NCBI GenBank assembly: GCA_900548895.1
Contig: URLZ01000011.1
Coordinates: 1-60,230 of the forward strand
DNA length: 60,230 nt
Source: an uncultured Akkermansia sp.
GTDB lineage: Bacteria; Verrucomicrobiota; Verrucomicrobiia; Verrucomicrobiales; Akkermansiaceae
Direction: 5' to 3'
Part shown: piece after piece, positions 28,629-37,639 of the stretch
Layout: every line of letters begins with the position of its first letter
Numbering within the stretch: the first letter of the stretch is position 1
The notes under the pieces: generated by a model
Told to the model about the DNA's origin: nothing
The model's database searches: none
What the model saw: only the letters and a program-made list of their open reading frames with translations
Position numbers and translations under genes: made by a program

Positions 28629-31334
28629 ATGGACCTCTTTGAATACGCCAGACAGGCGGGAGAGCAGGCGGGGCAGCCTGCGGGGGAAGATCCCGCCGCG
28701 ATGAGCCTTGAAGGCTATCGGGAGCTCTGCGAGCGCATCCGCCACCTCAACGAGCTCTACTACGCCCAGGCGCAGCCCGAGGTGTCGGACGCCGAATACG
28801 ATGCACTCTACCGCAAGCTGGAGCTGGTCGAAGATGCCCACCCGGAATGGGTGACGCCGGAGTCGCCGACGCAGCGCGTGGGCAACGACCTCACGGAGGG
28901 CTTCGCGAAGGTGCGCCACCCCGAGCCGATGCAGAGCATCGACGACATCTTTGAGCACAAGCCCGAGGCCGGCGAGACGGACGTCGAGCTGGTGGCCTTT
29001 TACCGCGGGCTCTGCGAGGCGATGCACGAGGAGGCTCCGGCCGTCGTCGTCGAACCGAAGATCGACGGCTGCGCGGTGACACTGATGTACCGCCGGGGGC
29101 GCCTCCGCTACGCGGCGACGCGCGGCGACGGCATGACGGGCGACGACATCACGGCCAACGTGCGCACGATTGCGGCCATCCCGACGCGCCTGCCCGAGGG
29201 TGCCCCGGAGCTGCTGGAGGTGCGCGGCGAGATTTTCATGCGCGCGGAGGACTTCGACCGCCTCAACCGCGCGCGCGACGAGGAGGGCCTGCCGGCCTTC
29301 GCCAACCCGCGCAACGCAACGGCGGGTACGATCAAGCTGCTGGACGCGCAAGAGGTGGCTCGGCGCCCGCTGAGCTTTCTCGCCCACGGTCTGGGGCAGT
29401 ATCAGGGGGAGCGCCTGCACACATCGACGGATTTCGAGGCGCTGCTGCACCGCATGGGCATTCCCTGCAATGAGCCGATGCTGCGCGTGCGGGGAACGGA
29501 GCCGCTGCGCGAGGCCGTGCGCCGCATCAGCGTGCTGCGCCGCGAGCTCGGCTTCGCGACGGACGGCGCCGTCATCAAGCTCGACGACTTCGCGGCGCGC
29601 GAGGCGCTGGGCTCGACGGCACGCGCCCCCCGCTGGGCGGCCGCCTTCAAGTTTTTGCCCGAGCAGAAGCCCACGCGCCTCAGGGCCATCACCGTTCAGG
29701 TGGGGCGCACGGGAGTGCTGACGCCGGTGGCCGAGTTGGATCCCGTGCCGCTGTCCGGGACGATCGTCTCCCGCGCAACCCTGCACAATCAGGATGAAAT
29801 CGAGCGCAAGGACATCCGCATCGGCGACACGCTGCTCATGGAGAAATCCGGCGAGATCATCCCAGCTGTCGTGAAGGTGCTCACGCAGTACCGCCCCGAG
29901 GGGAGCCGCCCCTACAGCCTCTATGAGGCCGTCGGCGGCGTCTGCCCGAGCTGCGGCGCGCCGATCGCGCAGGAGGAAGGGCAGGTCGCCTGGCGCTGCA
30001 CGAATTTCGCCTGCCCGGCGCAGGCCGTGATGCGCACGGCCTACTTCTGCCGCCGCGAGAATCTGGATGTGGAAGCGCTGGGCGAGACGGTCGCCGAGGC
30101 GCTGGTGCGCCGCGGGCTGATTCACTCCCCGCTGGATCTCTTTGATCTGACGCTCGACCAGCTCGCCGACCTGAACCTCGGCACGGACGAGGAAGCGCGG
30201 CGCTTCGGCGAGAAAAACGCCCGCCGCGTGCTCGCCGGGCTCGAGCGCGCCCGCAGCCTGCCGCTCTCCCGCTGGCTGAGCGCGCTGGGCATCCCCGGCG
30301 TGGGCACCGTGACGGCCAAGCTGATCAGCGCCTGCCACCACAGCCTCGCCGACGTCGCGCACTCACCGCTGCTGGCCCTCCTGCTGCGCCTCCAGCGCCG
30401 CATCGCCGAGCTGCAGCAAATCAACCCCCGCTCGGCGCGCAACCTGCCGCACAGCGCAGCAGCGCGCAAAGCCGCCTCTGCCGAGCAGCGCGCGCGCATG
30501 GAAGAGGAGAACCGCGCCAAACGCGAGGAGCTGACGCAGCGCGCCCGCGAGCTTGAGGAGGACATCGTGCGCGAGGCCGCCGACCTGCCCGCCGCTCAGG
30601 GCTTCCGCGTGAGCAAGGGCTCTGAAAAGGGTTTCAGCCTGACGCTGGAGAACCCCATCGGCCACGTCGCCACCCTCTTCACCTACCGCTACTTCAGCTC
30701 GGCCGCCGGAGAAGCCGTGCTCGCCCGACTCGCGCGCCACGGGCTGAACCCGGTCTCGGACAACGAAACGAGCGGCGCGGAGACCGGCCCGCTGGCGGGC
30801 AAATCCGTCGCCATCACCGGCACCCTCAGCCGCCCGCGGGCCGTTTTCGCCCACCTGATTGAAAAGGCCGGCGGCAAGGTCGCCTCATCCGTCACGCGCA
30901 AGACGGACTACCTGCTCGCCGGCGAAGGCGGCGGCTCAAAGCGCGAGAAGGCCGCCGGGCTCGGCGTCGCCCTGCTCTCCGAAGAGGACTTTCTCCGCCT
31001 GATCGGCGACGCCCCCGAGGGAGAAGGGACTGAGAACCAAAACACCGAGAAAAAAGGCGCCGAGAGCGAAGGAGCTGAGGGGAAAGGCGATGCGGACAAG
31101 GGTGTTGCCGCCGCTGCGGCTCCTTCCGAAGCGTCCGGGGAAGGAGCACCCGCTGCCGACAGCTCCCGGGGCGCGAGCGATTCCGCAGCCCCCGCCCGGC
31201 CGAACGCACTCCGCGAAACCGCTGCGACGCCCCAGCCCGCCGCGTCTCCCAACTCTCGCGACACCGGCGGGGACATTGACACACCCGACCTCTTCGGCGC
31301 AGTCTCTTCGGATCAGAAGGGAGGTCCGGCATGA
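28629..31334 (+). CDS. ligA: NAD-dependent DNA ligase with an insertion and a long tail
   Basis: LigA seals nicks using NAD+. At 901 aa it is about 230 aa longer than usual. Domain order: Ia region (LNELYYAQAQPEVSDAEYD), adenylation domain with K144 in PKIDG, OB-fold, zinc finger (CPSCG, then RCTNFAC), helix-hairpin-helix domain, and BRCT (about residues 720-795, LAGKSVAITGTLSRPRAVF). The helix-hairpin-helix domain is split by a charged, helical insertion at about 578-675 (QRARMEEENRAKREEL). After BRCT comes a tail of about 105 residues rich in Ala, Glu, Gly and Ser that ends near DTPDLFGA. The start at 28629 gives MDLFEYARQ; an ATG at 28701 is an alternative. Its stop overlaps the start of the kinase gene. 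Confidence 0.95.
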   Translation: MDLFEYARQAGEQAGQPAGEDPAAMSLEGYRELCERIRHLNELYYAQAQPEVSDAEYDALYRKLELVEDAHPEWVTPESPTQRVGNDLTEGFAKVRHPEPMQSIDDIFEHKPEAGETDVELVAFYRGLCEAMHEEAPAVVVEPKIDGCAVTLMYRRGRLRYAATRGDGMTGDDITANVRTIAAIPTRLPEGAPELLEVRGEIFMRAEDFDRLNRARDEEGLPAFANPRNATAGTIKLLDAQEVARRPLSFLAHGLGQYQGERLHTSTDFEALLHRMGIPCNEPMLRVRGTEPLREAVRRISVLRRELGFATDGAVIKLDDFAAREALGSTARAPRWAAAFKFLPEQKPTRLRAITVQVGRTGVLTPVAELDPVPLSGTIVSRATLHNQDEIERKDIRIGDTLLMEKSGEIIPAVVKVLTQYRPEGSRPYSLYEAVGGVCPSCGAPIAQEEGQVAWRCTNFACPAQAVMRTAYFCRRENLDVEALGETVAEALVRRGLIHSPLDLFDLTLDQLADLNLGTDEEARRFGEKNARRVLAGLERARSLPLSRWLSALGIPGVGTVTAKLISACHHSLADVAHSPLLALLLRLQRRIAELQQINPRSARNLPHSAAARKAASAEQRARMEEENRAKREELTQRARELEEDIVREAADLPAAQGFRVSKGSEKGFSLTLENPIGHVATLFTYRYFSSAAGEAVLARLARHGLNPVSDNETSGAETGPLAGKSVAITGTLSRPRAVFAHLIEKAGGKVASSVTRKTDYLLAGEGGGSKREKAAGLGVALLSEEDFLRLIGDAPEGEGTENQNTEKKGAESEGAEGKGDADKGVAAAAAPSEASGEGAPAADSSRGASDSAAPARPNALRETAATPQPAASPNSRDTGGDIDTPDLFGAVSSDQKGGPA

Positions 31335-32269
31335 ACGGCCGCGCCCTCATCTACGGCACCATTGCCATCGACACCCTGCTGACACCCTCCGGGCAGGCCG
31401 ACCGCGTGCCGGGCGGCTCGGGCCCCTACGCCGCACTGGCCGCACGACTCGTCACCGATCGCCTTGATCTCGTCGGCGTCGTCGGCGACGACTACCCGGA
31501 CGCCTTCCGCGAGCGCTTTGAGGCGCAGGGCGTCAGCTTCCGCCACGTCAGCCGCATCCCCGGGAAAACCTTCTCTTGGACCGCTCGGTACGAGCAGGAC
31601 ATGAATCAGCGCCAAAGCCTCTCCACCGAGGAGGGCGTGCAGGAGGTCTGGCGGATGGACCTGCCCCCTTCCCTGCGCACCCCCTCCGTGGCCGTCGCCT
31701 GCAACGTCACCCCACGCCTCCAAACGGTCATGCTGGAGCAGTGCAGCGCCGCCGGCTTCACGATGGCGGACTTCATGGAGTCCTGGATTCTGCGCGAGCG
31801 CGCCTACGTCGACGCCCTGCTCGCGCGCGTCGATCTGGCTCTGATGAACGACAGCGAGGCCTGCTGCTTTGCCGGCACGGGGGACGTGCCGGCCGCCGGG
31901 CTGCGCCTGCTGGAGGCGGGCCCGCGCTACGCCATCGTCAAGCACGGCAGCGCCGGTTCAACCCTCTTTCAGCGAGCATCGGACGGCAGCGTGCACCTCT
32001 TCCGCCTCCCCGCCTGGCCTCTGCTGCACACGGAAGACCCGACGGGCGCCGGCGATGCGTACATGGGAGCTCTAGCGGGCTGGCTGACCTGCTGCCCTCA
32101 CCCCGAGGCGCCGAGCCTGCCCGACCTGCGTCGCGGCATGGCCCTCGCCACCATCGTTGCCGCGGCCACCTGTGAGAGCTTCGGCCCCGACGGACTGCTG
32201 GCTCTCACGCGAGAGGAGATGATGCAGCGCCTTCACCGCTTTCACGATATGACCAACTGGGAGCTCTGA
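31331..32269 (+). CDS. PfkB-family carbohydrate kinase
   Basis: A 312-aa ribokinase-like sugar or nucleoside kinase. GGSGPYAALAARL is the substrate-side glycine motif and DPTGAGDAYMGALAGW is the PfkB signature with the catalytic Asp. Substrate unknown. The ATG overlaps the ligA stop (ATGA, 31331-31334), and a good Shine-Dalgarno GGGAGG lies at 31319-31324 inside the ligA end, 6 nt before the start. It is the last gene of the PHP-ligA-pfkB unit. Confidence 0.9.
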   Translation: MNGRALIYGTIAIDTLLTPSGQADRVPGGSGPYAALAARLVTDRLDLVGVVGDDYPDAFRERFEAQGVSFRHVSRIPGKTFSWTARYEQDMNQRQSLSTEEGVQEVWRMDLPPSLRTPSVAVACNVTPRLQTVMLEQCSAAGFTMADFMESWILRERAYVDALLARVDLALMNDSEACCFAGTGDVPAAGLRLLEAGPRYAIVKHGSAGSTLFQRASDGSVHLFRLPAWPLLHTEDPTGAGDAYMGALAGWLTCCPHPEAPSLPDLRRGMALATIVAAATCESFGPDGLLALTREEMMQRLHRFHDMTNWEL

Positions 32270-32482
32270 CGGCCCGCTCCTGAAAAAGCGGGACCCCAGG
32301 CGCGGCACCAAGGTGGGACACCCAAGAGGGTGGAGGGAGCCGACGCACTCTCCGGACGACGAAACAAGCCCTCGGGCAGAGACAACACCCGCCCCGAAGC
32401 CCGAACCGCAGGCCTAAGCTCCGGGCCGACAAGCCCGCATCACATCGACGTTTTCCCCGAGTTGCCGCCCTTCGCCGAGCAC

Positions 32483-34183
32483 TCAGCGCCGCGGCGGCAA
32501 GGCCGGAGCCTCATGCGCGCCGGCATCCTCCCCGGATCTCGGGCGGCCCGGCAGCGGCGGCACCTCGGGAGCCCGAGGCAGCGAGCCGGCACCCCGGCCG
32601 GCACCCGTCGGAGACAAGCCCGCGCCCGACGCACCCTCATCCGAGCGCTCCCCCCGGTGCCCCGGCAGCGGCGGCACCCGCAGAGGGCTCACCGAATCCT
32701 CGCCGGGGAGCGAGGGCACGGATGGCGCCAACGAAGGGCCGGAAGCCCCGGGAGCGGGCGCGGAACTCATATCCATCACCGCTGTAAAAATGTCGGGCGC
32801 CAGCGGCGGACGCGGCACCTCCGCAAATCCCGCTCCCTCCTCCGACTCCTCATCCGATCGAAAACGCATCTCCTCGGAAAGCTCGGACTGGCTCAGCGGC
32901 ACCGTGCGGGCCGCCACGACACCGGAGGCCGAGCTCGGCGAGAACATGCTCGGCAGAGAAGATACCGCGCTGCCTCCCGAGCCCGTGCCCGACCTCAGCG
33001 GCACCCCGGTTGCAGGCCCCGACGGCGCCAGCCCGGCGCGGCGCTCCTGCGCACGGCGAAAGACATTATCGCGGTGGCGCGACAGCGACAGCGAAGCCGC
33101 GAGAAAGATGGCGCAGAGCGCCAGCATCACCACCGCACTCCACACCATATCCGCCCCCAGCCCCAGCGGAATGCCGATCGCCGTCAGGAAGGCCAGCAGG
33201 CAACCGAAGAAAACATAGCGCGGCAGACGATAGTCCGCCCCGTAGTACACGAGGCAAGCCGCATAGCCGAACATGACGGCAACGCCCGCCAGCGGCGCAT
33301 TGCGCTCCATGAGCAGAAGCCCCAGCGGCAGCGAAATCAGCGTGGCGGCATAATAGAGCAGGAAGGAGTACGAAAAAAAGCCGCGGTGCCGCTGCCGGCT
33401 GCGCATGCGGTGCACCAGCAGCAAAAAGCCCATCGGCAGCATCCAAACCAGCATCATCCCGAGCCACTGCTCCTGCGGCGTATGGCCCTGAAGGCTGGAG
33501 GGGCGGCAGTAGGCGGGGTAGAGCAGCATGCCCTGATACGCCAGCATGTAGAGGAACGAGCTGATCGCACCGAGCGCCGAGAAAGTCGCATAGCCGCGGC
33601 GCGGCGTCACATCACACCAGCTGCCGACCGCTGACCACATCATCAGCACGCTGAGCACCCCCGTCCACAGCAGCGTCCAGTCCGCCGACAGATCGCTGCC
33701 GCGCACATGCCCCCAGAGCAGCGCCATCTCCGCCAGGCAGGTCAGCGCCAGCACCGTCACCGACGAGCGCGCCGGGCAAAGCACCGGCACCAAGATCGAC
33801 CCGCCCAGATACACCAAGCCCAGCAACCAGATCGGCATACCAGGCAGCAGCTGAGAAAGCCCGAGGACAATCAGCAGCAGACTCAGGCAGAGAAAAATCC
33901 CCAGCACCTCGCGAGAGGACCAGCCCAAGCGCGCCGACACCCCGTAGCCGAGCCACAGCAGCACCATGAGGCCGCCCAAGCTCACCACGCGCAGCAAACT
34001 GCTCAGGACATCCCAGAAATAATAGAGAATCAGGCCGAAGCCCGCCGCCCCGAGCAGCAGAGACATGGCGCCGAGCACCCACACGAGCACCGAGGCCGCA
34101 TCATCAGCCCGGCCGCCGCGGCGTCTCATCCGCTCGCGCGCCACACCCTCCGGGGTCAGCATCTGGGTATCCTGCCAGCCCAT
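32483..34183 (-). CDS. Multi-pass membrane protein with a long disordered tail
   Basis: A 566-aa inner-membrane protein. After a short charged N-terminus come about 12 hydrophobic segments up to residue 370 (first: VLVWVLGAMSLLLGAAGFGL). The remaining 195 or so residues are a Pro, Ser, Gly and Glu-rich tail, presumably cytoplasmic, with VPPLPG twice. The N-terminal half resembles DUF2157-like membrane proteins, but this is not certain. It is the third gene after two small lipoproteins on the same strand (54-nt gap). Function unknown. Confidence 0.8.
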   Translation of the reverse strand: MGWQDTQMLTPEGVARERMRRRGGRADDAASVLVWVLGAMSLLLGAAGFGLILYYFWDVLSSLLRVVSLGGLMVLLWLGYGVSARLGWSSREVLGIFLCLSLLLIVLGLSQLLPGMPIWLLGLVYLGGSILVPVLCPARSSVTVLALTCLAEMALLWGHVRGSDLSADWTLLWTGVLSVLMMWSAVGSWCDVTPRRGYATFSALGAISSFLYMLAYQGMLLYPAYCRPSSLQGHTPQEQWLGMMLVWMLPMGFLLLVHRMRSRQRHRGFFSYSFLLYYAATLISLPLGLLLMERNAPLAGVAVMFGYAACLVYYGADYRLPRYVFFGCLLAFLTAIGIPLGLGADMVWSAVVMLALCAIFLAASLSLSRHRDNVFRRAQERRAGLAPSGPATGVPLRSGTGSGGSAVSSLPSMFSPSSASGVVAARTVPLSQSELSEEMRFRSDEESEEGAGFAEVPRPPLAPDIFTAVMDMSSAPAPGASGPSLAPSVPSLPGEDSVSPLRVPPLPGHRGERSDEGASGAGLSPTGAGRGAGSLPRAPEVPPLPGRPRSGEDAGAHEAPALPPRR

Positions 34184-34237
34184 GAATCAGGGACACACGG
34201 ATCGGGAACGATCAGGGGCAGAGAGAGCGAGCAAGCC

Positions 34238-34576
34238 TCAGCGACGACGGCGCGAAGCCACGCGGCGAGACGAACTGCGCTTCTTGCTCGACTTGGCCAC
34301 CGCCCGCTGCGGGACAGCCTTGGGCACAGGCGTACGAGCCGTCGCGCAAGCCGCGAGGAAGGCCTTGCGCTGATCCGCCAGCGAGAAATTCGCCCCCTGC
34401 TGCCCGCGGAAAGCCGCGCGGTAGTAGGGATCAACCTGACTCAGGCGCGTCACGGTATCCGGATAGTCGCGCGATGCGCTCGCGTCGGCTGAGGCAGAGC
34501 TCAGAATGCCCTGCTGGCAGCTGCAGAGGCCAAGCCCGGCAGCAAGAGAAAAGATGAATCCCGCCTTTTTGTTCAT
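34238..34576 (-). CDS. Small lipoprotein with a basic C-terminus
   Basis: A 112-aa protein. MNKKAGFIFSLAAGLGLCSC is a lipoprotein signal with lipobox GLCSC (cysteine at residue 20). The mature part contains VDPYYRAAFRGQQGANF and ends in a strongly basic tail (SSKKRSSSRRVASRRRR), which could bind acidic polymer or membrane. Not recognised as a known family. It follows the 60-aa lipoprotein by 12 nt. Confidence 0.8.
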   Translation of the reverse strand: MNKKAGFIFSLAAGLGLCSCQQGILSSASADASASRDYPDTVTRLSQVDPYYRAAFRGQQGANFSLADQRKAFLAACATARTPVPKAVPQRAVAKSSKKRSSSRRVASRRRR

Positions 34577-34588
34577 AATGATGAATGA

Positions 34589-34771
34589 TTAACCGGCAAC
34601 GGCATCGAAGGCCTGGACGGGCAGACTCAGGATACCCCTGAGCACACTTCCCACTGTCTCGCAGGAGTTCAAGGCAAAAAGGCAAGCGAGCACGAGCAGC
34701 AGAGGCAGGAGGCGGCAGAGCCCCCTTGCAGCGGCCGCGGGCTTGTTGTCTGAAAGGTCAGAGCTGTTCAT
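34589..34771 (-). CDS. Very small lipoprotein, 60 aa
   Basis: The lipobox LNSC follows a hydrophobic run (LLPLLLVLACLFA); the mature lipopeptide is about 24 residues (CETVGSVLRGILSLPVQAF) and can form an amphipathic helix, loosely like entericidin-type peptides. It is the first gene of a three-gene unit with its own promoter. No family identified. Confidence 0.75.
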   Translation of the reverse strand: MNSSDLSDNKPAAAARGLCRLLPLLLVLACLFALNSCETVGSVLRGILSLPVQAFDAVAG

Positions 34772-34798
34772 GGAGGCCGTGGCGATGGTTGCAGGTTT

Positions 34799-34827
34799 AT
34801 CTTATCAGTTTCACGTCGAGAAGACAA
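34799..34827 (-). promoter_or_regulatory. Promoter of the lipoprotein-membrane protein unit
   Basis: Minus strand: TTGTCT (34822-34827), 17-bp spacer, TAAGAT (34799-34804). The leader to 34771 is about 21 nt. Confidence 0.6.
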
Positions 34828-35414
34828 TAAAAAAACGCCTATCAAGCTTCAAATTTTGATTATGCCCGTCCGTCCACCCTCTCCGGCACCACAAAGCTCC
34901 CCCGCTCCTCACGGAATCCCCTGCTGCATGCGCCGCAGCGTCCGCCTCGTTGAGTCCACACCATCGCGTACAACCTGAGGCGGAATCCCCGAGAGGGAGT
35001 TCCGGGCGAGAGAGGAAGCCCCCCACTTTCCGGGGACAAGCAGGCAATGAACGCAAGGCACAAATTCGTATCTCAGCACGGCTTCTCACGCAAAGCGAGG
35101 GTTCATAACGCGGCGCCTCGTGCCAACAAGCGCTTTCAACAACAATAGCTCACTCCAAACAATTTTTATAAAGATATTGTTGACAGAAGAGGAAATTGGA
35201 GGCAGGGCACCTCTGCGCACCTGTGGCCGGCGCACCTTCGTGGTTGCCAATTCTGAGAGGTGAGCATTTTTTATTTTGTTCTCTCCCCCTCGGCTCGGTA
35301 CACACGGGAGAACTTCTCGGTTTCATGGACTCCCCGGCCGCAGCTGCTCAGCTGCTACATACGCCCGAGCTCGTAAAGAGCTCTCCGCTTGATTCGCGGA
35401 AGAGCAGCAAGAAC
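34828..35414. other. Spacer without recognised genes
   Basis: About 590 bp between the lipoprotein promoter and the tmRNA 3' end. It contains an AT-rich patch near 35120-35190 (for example AATTTTTATAAAGATATTG) with a TTGACA but no fitting -10. No reading frame is convincing. Confidence 0.45.
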
Positions 35415-35442
35415 CCCGCGTAAAATCAAGGTTTTACGCGGG
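35415..35442 (-). terminator. Hairpin after the tmRNA
   Basis: 11-bp perfect arms CCCGCGTAAAA and TTTTACGCGGG (35415-35425, 35432-35442) with a 6-nt loop, 20 nt past the tmRNA 3' end. The T-tract on the minus strand is poor (GTTCTT), but the position suggests transcription ends here. Confidence 0.6.
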
Positions 35443-35462
35443 ATTCCCGATCTTTTCTTTGC

Positions 35463-35820
35463 TGGAGGCGAGGGGAATCGAACCCCTGTCCTGGACACTG
35501 TTGACGCAAGCATCTCCATGTTCAGACGCAGATTGGCTGCTTCGCCGGCGGTCCGCTCTGCGTCAGCCTTCCGCCTGGCTAGAGACCTGTTGGTGTCGTG
35601 CCCGTCGCGGTCTCCCCGCCGAGCACCAGCCTGCTAAATCAGAGATCCTTACCCCCAGCAGGCGTCAGGGTTCGGATCCGGCGGCGTTAGTTACGCGGCC
35701 ATTGCGTATTCGTTCTTGGAATAGGCATTTGATTGTTTGAGCGGCTTTTAAGGAGGCCAGCCGTTCAACCTCCACATGCAGCCGGCGCCTCGAATGTTCA
35801 GTCGAAACCGGGACGCCCCC
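35463..35820 (-). ncRNA. ssrA: Transfer-messenger RNA (tmRNA)
   Basis: tmRNA rescues stalled ribosomes and tags the unfinished protein. The 358-nt gene has the 5' end GGGGGCGTCCCGG and the T-arm GGGTTCGATTCCCCT near the 3' end; 5' GGGGGCG pairs with 3' CGCCTCC (one G-U), with A as discriminator. CCA is not encoded. The tag frame is at 35691-35732 on the minus strand and reads approximately SNAYSKNEYAMAA followed by TAA; the resume codon could be one codon later. The tag ends YAMAA rather than the common YALAA. It lies downstream of tRNA-Arg. Confidence 0.95.
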
Positions 35821-35856
35821 ATGCTTTGCCCTTCGGCCTTCATTCCGTCCGCAGAC

Positions 35857-35880
35857 AAAAAGACCGGTCGCGCGGACCGG
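35857..35880 (-). terminator. Terminator between tRNA-Arg and tmRNA
   Basis: Minus strand: CCGGTC, loop CGCGC, GACCGG, then TCTTTTT (35857-35880). It should end the tRNA-Arg transcript. No clear separate tmRNA promoter was seen in the remaining 36 nt, so tmRNA may depend on read-through or a weak promoter. Confidence 0.7.
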
Positions 35881-35912
35881 CATTTGCTGCTGACGAACTC
35901 AGACTTCGGGAG

Positions 35913-35986
<74 letters not shown>

Positions 35987-36048
35987 TTTGTCGTCCCCGG
36001 GTTTCTCGCTTTGCTTTCGCTTGGCTCGTGCCCCGCGGTGACGGGCGA

Positions 36049-36077
36049 ATTATAGCGATATGCGGCGGCAATGTCAA
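36049..36077 (-). promoter_or_regulatory. Consensus promoter of tRNA-Arg
   Basis: Minus strand: TTGACA (36072-36077), 17-bp spacer, TATAAT (36049-36054), all consensus. About 62 nt separate the -10 from the tRNA 5' end. Confidence 0.9.
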
Positions 36078-36159
36078 CACAATTTTTCCTTTTTCTGCAA
36101 AAAAAGTGAAAATGGGCTGCAATCGAGTCCGAGGCGGAGGAGGAATGCCACCATCGTCT

Positions 36160-37380
36160 TCAGCCGAGGCGATGTTTAAAGTCTTCGTATCCAAGTTCGA
36201 GTGTCGTCTCGACGCTGCCGTCGGCGCGGTAGAGAGCGATCGAGGGATGGGGGACGCCGTTGAAGTGGGTGGTTTTGACCATGGTGTAGTGGGTCATGTC
36301 GTCGAGGACGATTTCATCGCCGACGCGAAGCTCGCGCGCAAAGGAGTAGTCGCCGATGATGTCGCCGGCGAGGCAGGTGGGCGCGCCAAGGCGGTAGCTG
36401 TGCGCCAGCTCTCCGGGTTCTCCCGCAGCGCTGTAGCGGTAGCCGGGCAGCTGCACGGCGGGGTAGAGGGGCTGCGCCGAGGGGTCGGCGGCGGAAGCTC
36501 CGAGGGAGGGCTCGGCGAGGTAGACGTCGGGGCGGTAGGGCATTTCGAGCACGTCGGGCATGTGGGCGCTGGCGCTGACGTCAAGGATGGCGTGGCGGTA
36601 GCCGAGGGATTCGAAGACGTCGAGCACGCGGGCGCGAAGGCTGCCGGTGTGCACGCACCAGGCTTCGCCGGGTTCGAGGTAGAGGTCGAGCTCATACTGC
36701 TCGCGCACGCTGCGCAGGAAGCGGACGAGGGCGTCGCGGTCGTAGTCGGGCTTGGTGATCCAGTGGCCGCCGCCGAGGTTCAGGTAGCGGATCTGCGGTG
36801 AGGCGAGCAGCTCGCCGAGGGAGTGTTCAAGGGCGCGGAAGGTTTCGATGAGTTCGGCGGCTCCCTGCTCGCAGAGGGTGTGGATGTGCAGGCCGCTGAT
36901 GCCGCTCAGGTCGGCGCCTTCGAGATTTTGCGGCGGGATGCCGAGGCGGGATCCCGGGACGCAGGGGTCGTAGAGGGGGGTGTGCCCGGTGGAGTGGCAG
37001 GGGTTGATGCGCAGGCCGAATTGCAGTTCGCCGGCGCGGGCACGCGGGTGGTTGAGGGCTTGCTCGCGGTAGCGCTGCCACTGGCTGAGGCTGTTGAAGT
37101 CGATGTGGTGGGCGAAGCCCAGCAGCTCGGTGAGTTCGTCGTCGCGGTAGGCGGGGGAGAAGACGGCGACGTGTCCGCCGAGGCTTTCGGCGCCGAGGCG
37201 GGCTTCGTAGAGGCCGGAGGCGCAGCAGCCGGCGGCGTAGGGGCGCAGCAGCGGCAGGCAGGAGGGGGCACAGAAGGCTTTGAGGGCGACGAGCATGTTG
37301 ACGCCGGCGTCTTCGGCGATGCCGTGCAGGATGCGGGCGTTGCGCTCCAGCGCCGGCAGGGAGATGAGGAACTGGGCCAT
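36160..37380 (-). CDS. nspC: Carboxynorspermidine decarboxylase
   Basis: PLP enzyme of the alanine-racemase-like fold III decarboxylases. It makes spermidine from carboxyspermidine or norspermidine from its carboxy form in the alternative polyamine pathway. The 406-aa chain has the PLP lysine in [22 protein letters not shown], the glycine motif [16 protein letters not shown], and LEPGEAWC. The partner gene for carboxyspermidine dehydrogenase is not in the window. No strong promoter or Shine-Dalgarno sequence is visible; the start gives a family-like N-terminus. Confidence 0.9.
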   Translation of the reverse strand: MAQFLISLPALERNARILHGIAEDAGVNMLVALKAFCAPSCLPLLRPYAAGCCASGLYEARLGAESLGGHVAVFSPAYRDDELTELLGFAHHIDFNSLSQWQRYREQALNHPRARAGELQFGLRINPCHSTGHTPLYDPCVPGSRLGIPPQNLEGADLSGISGLHIHTLCEQGAAELIETFRALEHSLGELLASPQIRYLNLGGGHWITKPDYDRDALVRFLRSVREQYELDLYLEPGEAWCVHTGSLRARVLDVFESLGYRHAILDVSASAHMPDVLEMPYRPDVYLAEPSLGASAADPSAQPLYPAVQLPGYRYSAAGEPGELAHSYRLGAPTCLAGDIIGDYSFARELRVGDEIVLDDMTHYTMVKTTHFNGVPHPSIALYRADGSVETTLELGYEDFKHRLG

Positions 37381-37639
37381 GGTTTCTCGGAAGGATGCGA
37401 CGGGGTTGGCAGGGGGGGATCAGAATTGGCGGGGATTCGGAGCTTCGCGGGAGGCTGCGGACAAAGCGACGGAAGCTTGGCGAGCGAAGCGACGGGATGG
37501 TCGGGCGAAGCGACGGGGCGATCGTGTGAGACAGTTGCGCGCGGCGGGCGGTGCAGAACAGGGAGCGGGCTTGCGCCTGCCGGCGGCGGGAAGCTCACGG
37601 GCCCGTGCCGGGAAGGTCAGGAGGCCCGAGTTCGGACGA
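37381..37639. other. Short spacer with imperfect repeats
   Basis: Between the TPR lipoprotein and nspC. Variants of AAGCGACGG recur about every 21-23 bp near 37460-37520 (three copies). No gene seen. Confidence 0.4.

Noticed and set aside
34811..35089. A 92-aa minus-strand protein before the tmRNA
   Set aside because: No ribosome site, promoter or family pattern; the sequence looks like random GC-rich translation.
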